Shown here piece by piece: positions 61,353 to 64,000 of a stretch of DNA of 64,000 bases. Where the stretch lies: NCBI GenBank assembly GCA_019911965.1, contig JAIOJF010000029.1:1-64000 (forward strand), written 5' to 3'. This DNA comes from Paracoccaceae bacterium (GTDB lineage Bacteria > Pseudomonadota > Alphaproteobacteria > Rhodobacterales > Rhodobacteraceae). The notes beneath the pieces were generated by a model, which had not been told where the DNA came from, made no database searches, and saw nothing but the letters and a program-made list of their open reading frames with translations. Position numbers and translations under genes: made by a program. Each line of letters starts with the position of its first letter. Positions within the stretch are counted from its first letter, which is position 1.

Positions 61353-63130
61353 CAGAACGCCTCGGGCGCGAGGGCCATCACCGTGTCCGCACCGGTCTGG
61401 ATACGTGCCAGATGCAGCGCGGTGGCCGGCAATTGGCGGGCCATGTAGTAGCGCCCGGTGGTCAGCTTGGTCTGGTAGAAATCCGGATCGCTTGTGCCCG
61501 CGGCAAGGGCTTCATTGGCGGCTTTGGCCATTTGTGCCCACATCAGGCCGAGGCAGACATGGCCGAACAGATGCATGAAATCGTTCGAGCCGGCCAGCGC
61601 ATTGTTGGGGTTCTTCATGCCGGTCTGCATGAAATACATCGCCGACGACTGCAAGTCCTTCGAGGCGGCCTTCAGGGGATCGAGGAAATCGGCCTTCAGC
61701 GCCGCGTCGCCCTCGTTTTCCTTGATGAAGGTCTTCACCATGTCAAAGAATGCCATCACATGCTTGCCGCCGTCGGCGGCCAGTTTGCGGCCCACCAGGT
61801 CAAGCGCCTGCACGCCGTTGGCCCCTTCATAGATCATGGCGATACGGGCGTCGCGGGTAAACTGCGACATGCCGTGTTCCTCGATATAGCCGTGGCCGCC
61901 ATAGACCTGCTGGGCCTTGACCGTCATGTCATAGCCCTGATCGGTCAGGAAGCCCTTTATCACCGGTGTCAGCAGCGAGATCAGGCCATCGGCGTCCTTG
62001 TCGTCCATCCTGTGGGCACGATCCAGCATTGCTGCCCCCCACAACAGGAAGGCGCGCGCGCCTTCGACAAAGCTTTTCTGATCCATCAGCGAGCGGCGGA
62101 TATCGGGATGCACGATGATCGGATCGGCCGGGCCGCTCGGGTTCTTGGCACCGGTCACGTCACGGCCCTGCAGGCGATCCCTGGCGTAGATCACGGCGTT
62201 CTGGTAGGCCACTTCGGCCTGGGCCAGCCCCTGCATGCCAACCCCGAGGCGGGCGTGGTTCATCATGGTGAACATCGCGCGCATGCCCTTGTGTTCCTCG
62301 CCCAGCAGGTAGCCGGTGGCACCGTCATAGTTCAGTACGCAGGTCGAATTGCCGTGGATGCCCATCTTCTCCTCGATCGAGCCGACGGAGACACCGTTGC
62401 GCGCACCGAGGGAACCATCGTCGTTCACCATGAATTTCGGGACGATGAACAGCGATACGCCCTTGATGCCTTCGGGGCCGCCGGGGATCTTGGCCAGCAC
62501 CAGATGGATGATATTGTCGGCCATGTCGTGATCGCCCGCCGAGATGAAGATCTTCTGGCCGGTGATCTTGTAGCTGCCATCCTTCTGCGGTTCCGCCTTG
62601 GTACGCATCATCCCCAGATCCGTGCCGCAATGCGGCTCGGTCAGGTTCATCGTGCCGGTCCATTCGCAATTGGTCATCTTCGGCAGGTAACGGGATTTCT
62701 GCTCGTCGGTGCCATGCGCGTGGATCGCGGCATAGGCACCGTTGGTCAGGCCCTGATACATCGTGAAGGCCTGGTTGGCAGAGGCAAACATCTCGCCGAC
62801 TGCGTTGCCGATCACGTAGGGCAGGCCCTGGCCGCCATATTCCGGATCTGTTGCCAGGCCCGGCCATTCGGCCTCGCAGACCTGCTGGAACGCCTGCTTG
62901 AAACCGGTCGGCGTGTAGACCACGCCGTTTTCCAGCCGGCAGCCCTCGCGGTCGCCGACGACGTTCAGGGGGGCCAGCACTTCGGAGGTGATCTTGCCGG
63001 CTTCTTCCAGCACAGCCGCGGTGAAGTCGGGTTCCAGATCGGCGTAGCCGGGAACGTTCTGGGTGCTGACCTTCAGCATCTCGTGCAGCAGGAAGGCCAT
63101 GTCCTTGGTCGGGGCGGTATAGGTGGGCAT
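61352..63130 (-). CDS. Acyl-CoA dehydrogenase, long form
   Basis: A 592-aa FAD enzyme of the extended group, starting [20 protein letters not shown]. The FAD-loop segment is [20 protein letters not shown], and the active-site region is [20 protein letters not shown] with the catalytic Glu. The start at 63130 has a GGAG site. It is the first dehydrogenase downstream of a MerR regulator gene, which probably controls it. Confidence 0.93.
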   Translation of the reverse strand: MPTYTAPTKDMAFLLHEMLKVSTQNVPGYADLEPDFTAAVLEEAGKITSEVLAPLNVVGDREGCRLENGVVYTPTGFKQAFQQVCEAEWPGLATDPEYGGQGLPYVIGNAVGEMFASANQAFTMYQGLTNGAYAAIHAHGTDEQKSRYLPKMTNCEWTGTMNLTEPHCGTDLGMMRTKAEPQKDGSYKITGQKIFISAGDHDMADNIIHLVLAKIPGGPEGIKGVSLFIVPKFMVNDDGSLGARNGVSVGSIEEKMGIHGNSTCVLNYDGATGYLLGEEHKGMRAMFTMMNHARLGVGMQGLAQAEVAYQNAVIYARDRLQGRDVTGAKNPSGPADPIIVHPDIRRSLMDQKSFVEGARAFLLWGAAMLDRAHRMDDKDADGLISLLTPVIKGFLTDQGYDMTVKAQQVYGGHGYIEEHGMSQFTRDARIAMIYEGANGVQALDLVGRKLAADGGKHVMAFFDMVKTFIKENEGDAALKADFLDPLKAASKDLQSSAMYFMQTGMKNPNNALAGSNDFMHLFGHVCLGLMWAQMAKAANEALAAGTSDPDFYQTKLTTGRYYMARQLPATALHLARIQTGADTVMALAPEAF

Positions 63131-63143
63131 TTCGGTTTCTCCG

Positions 63144-63545
63144 TTATTCAGCGGCGTTTTGTCGGGCTTCGGCTTCGGCGAGATAGGCCTCGCCTTCACC
63201 GATCTGTTTTTTCAAATCCGCAATGGCATAGTTCAACTCGTCGCGGCGGCGTTCCATTTCGACCAATCGTTCATTGGCGATTTCCAGCGTGCGGCTGATC
63301 TGCAGCACCTGGCTGTCATCGACATAGTAGAGTTCGAGAAGCTGGCGGATATCTTCCAGCGAAAACCCGTAGCGTTTGCCGAGGATGATCAGCCTCATCC
63401 TGGCGTGATCGCGCCGGGTGAACAGGCGTTTCTGGCCAACGCGTTCGGGGAACAAAAGCTCCTTGGCTTCGTAGAAGCGCAAGGTGCGCGGTGTGACGTC
63501 GAATTCATCGCACATCTGGCGGATGGTGAGTTTGACTTCGCTCAT
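63144..63545 (-). CDS. MerR-family transcriptional regulator
   Basis: A 133-aa regulator: the winged helix domain ([40 protein letters not shown]) is followed by a dimerisation coiled coil ([20 protein letters not shown]). There are no cysteines in the effector region, so it is not a metal sensor. It lies 13 bp from the long acyl-CoA dehydrogenase and resembles the MerR regulators of fatty or branched-chain acid breakdown. The start at 63545 gives MSEVKL. Confidence 0.9.
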   Translation of the reverse strand: MSEVKLTIRQMCDEFDVTPRTLRFYEAKELLFPERVGQKRLFTRRDHARMRLIILGKRYGFSLEDIRQLLELYYVDDSQVLQISRTLEIANERLVEMERRRDELNYAIADLKKQIGEGEAYLAEAEARQNAAE

Positions 63546-63615
63546 CGGGTAACCTGTTTCGTGGCTGTTGGGCATGACATGGGCATATAACGGATTCGGA
63601 ACAAGAGGTGAGGCA

Positions 63616-63640
63616 CGTTTACGTGAAAATACGTTACGTC
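63616..63640. promoter_or_regulatory. Candidate MerR-regulator operator
   Basis: The stretch contains TTTACGTG and ATACGTTACGTC, three ACGT cores of which two can pair as inverted half-sites around an A-rich centre. It lies 70-95 bp upstream of the MerR gene and is unlike the surrounding GC-rich DNA. Which regulator binds is not shown. Confidence 0.4.
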
Positions 63641-63712
63641 ATTTCGGATCGCGTCAATTGTCCGGTGGGTGGCGGTGTTGACGGTGGGAATATGCGGGCA
63701 TTCGACTGGACG

Positions 63713-63800
63713 ATTAGCCGACTAGCCGACTAGCCGACTAGTCGATTAGTCGGTTGACCGAGTAGCCGAGTAGCCGATTTGTAGGTTGGCCGATTTGTCG
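63713..63800. repeat. Array of eleven degenerate 8-bp repeats
   Basis: Units fit (A/G)NTAGCCG-type octamers: ATTAGCCG, ACTAGCCG twice, ACTAGTCG, ATTAGTCG, GTTGACCG, AGTAGCCG twice, then decaying copies. CTAG, rare in most proteobacterial DNA, occurs four times within about 25 bp. No spacers are present, so this is not a CRISPR array. Confidence 0.85.
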
Positions 63801-63905
63801 GGTGGTCAGTCGGATGGGATTGCCCGGCGGAATACGGCGTTCCCCGCATAGGTCCGGCGGTTGTGAACCTGTGTGGCTGGTCTGCACGCCATTGCAGGCG
63901 GCGGA

Positions 63906-64000
63906 TCAGTCGTTCAGCGAGTCGATCGAAACCTGGCGGAGGGCCTTCAAATCCTCGATGGTCTCCTGCAACTCGTCGCGCCGTGCTTCAAGCTCGGCGA
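63906..64000 (-). CDS. MerR-family regulator, C-terminal end only
   Basis: Thirty-one codons are visible before the window ends. They read AELEARRDELQETIEDLKAL then RQVSIDSLND and a TGA stop, matching the coiled-coil end of the neighbouring MerR regulator ([16 protein letters not shown]). It is therefore probably a second, paralogous MerR gene on the same strand, entering from the right edge. Confidence 0.65.
   Translation of the reverse strand, partial: AELEARRDELQETIEDLKALRQVSIDSLND

Larger units (their letters stand above)
63546..63905. other. Intergenic region with operator-like sequence and octamer repeats
   Basis: No gene is seen. It contains an ACGT-rich candidate operator (63616-63640), upstream of the MerR gene, and an array of 8-bp repeats (63713-63800). 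The remainder holds nothing I recognise. Confidence 0.6.

Noticed and set aside
61346-63298. Plus-strand frame of 650 codons opposite the long acyl-CoA dehydrogenase
   Set aside because: Antisense shadow with no recognisable domain.
63713-63800. CRISPR or iteron origin
   Set aside because: Eight-bp units are too short for CRISPR, and no replication gene lies nearby.
1-64000. tRNA, rRNA, prophage or insertion sequences
   Set aside because: No T-loop-like sequences, transposase or phage structural genes were recognised by eye.

Overview
The window appears to join two different genomes. Positions 1 to about 9,450 are very GC-rich, with Leu mostly CTC/CTG and a betaproteobacterial REP-type hairpin, and look like a betaproteobacterium. 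From about 9,560 to the end, gene content, order and codon style are those of a Rhodobacteraceae alphaproteobacterium: fnrL next to hemN, a small aa3 oxidase subunit IV, pyrB/pyrC/plsY, yejABEF, uvrC-pgsA-moaD-moaE and a family-typical intergenic hairpin. The two styles meet inside etfA (about 9,470-9,560), in a stretch conserved enough for two unrelated etfA genes to be fused in frame. An assembly chimera is the simplest reading. Recombination is possible but less likely.

Left part (1-9,423): a truncated GntR/FadR-type regulator is divergent from a valine/isobutyrate catabolic operon: mmsA, mmsB, an enoyl-CoA hydratase, a 3-hydroxyisobutyryl-CoA hydrolase and a FAH-family hydrolase. A 14-bp operator palindrome and a perfect 56-bp inverted repeat built of 13-bp units lie between them. 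A membrane GGDEF protein, a GDT1-type transporter (probably CTG start) and a long acyl-CoA dehydrogenase follow.

Right part, in order: etfBA; an S49 peptidase, a zinc-ribbon membrane peptide, a Ca/Na-type antiporter and a pteridine-reductase-like SDR; an AT-rich dyad-rich spacer; uvrC-pgsA-moaD-moaE and a DUF4336 gene; an OmpA-family protein with a strongly acidic tail; divergent ubiA and rsmE; gshA and an MFS permease; the overlapping operon pyrB-bPH-pyrC'-plsY-DUF805; a UDG-family gene, moaB and an RND efflux pair; a DsbD-alpha-like protein, yqgE and tsaC; an acyl-CoA dehydrogenase, an MBL hydrolase and a COX IV peptide; two tandem lipoproteins with a His/Cys pair; rpsU; coq9 and a quinone oxidoreductase; yejABEF; a nitrilase homologue lacking its Cys; hemN/fnrL sharing a perfect FNR box; a DsrC-like protein; and a beta-oxidation block (fadJ, thiolase, GST, two acyl-CoA dehydrogenases, a small RHH-like protein and two MerR regulators, the last one truncated).

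No CRISPR array, tRNA, rRNA, IS element or prophage was seen. The items most worth follow-up are non-coding or degenerate: the 13-mer hairpin, a 100-bp dispersed palindrome present twice with covarying arms, a 174-bp intergenic element with interleaved helices, octamer repeats at the right edge, and three enzyme homologues that have lost expected residues (PyrC', nitrilase, UDG).
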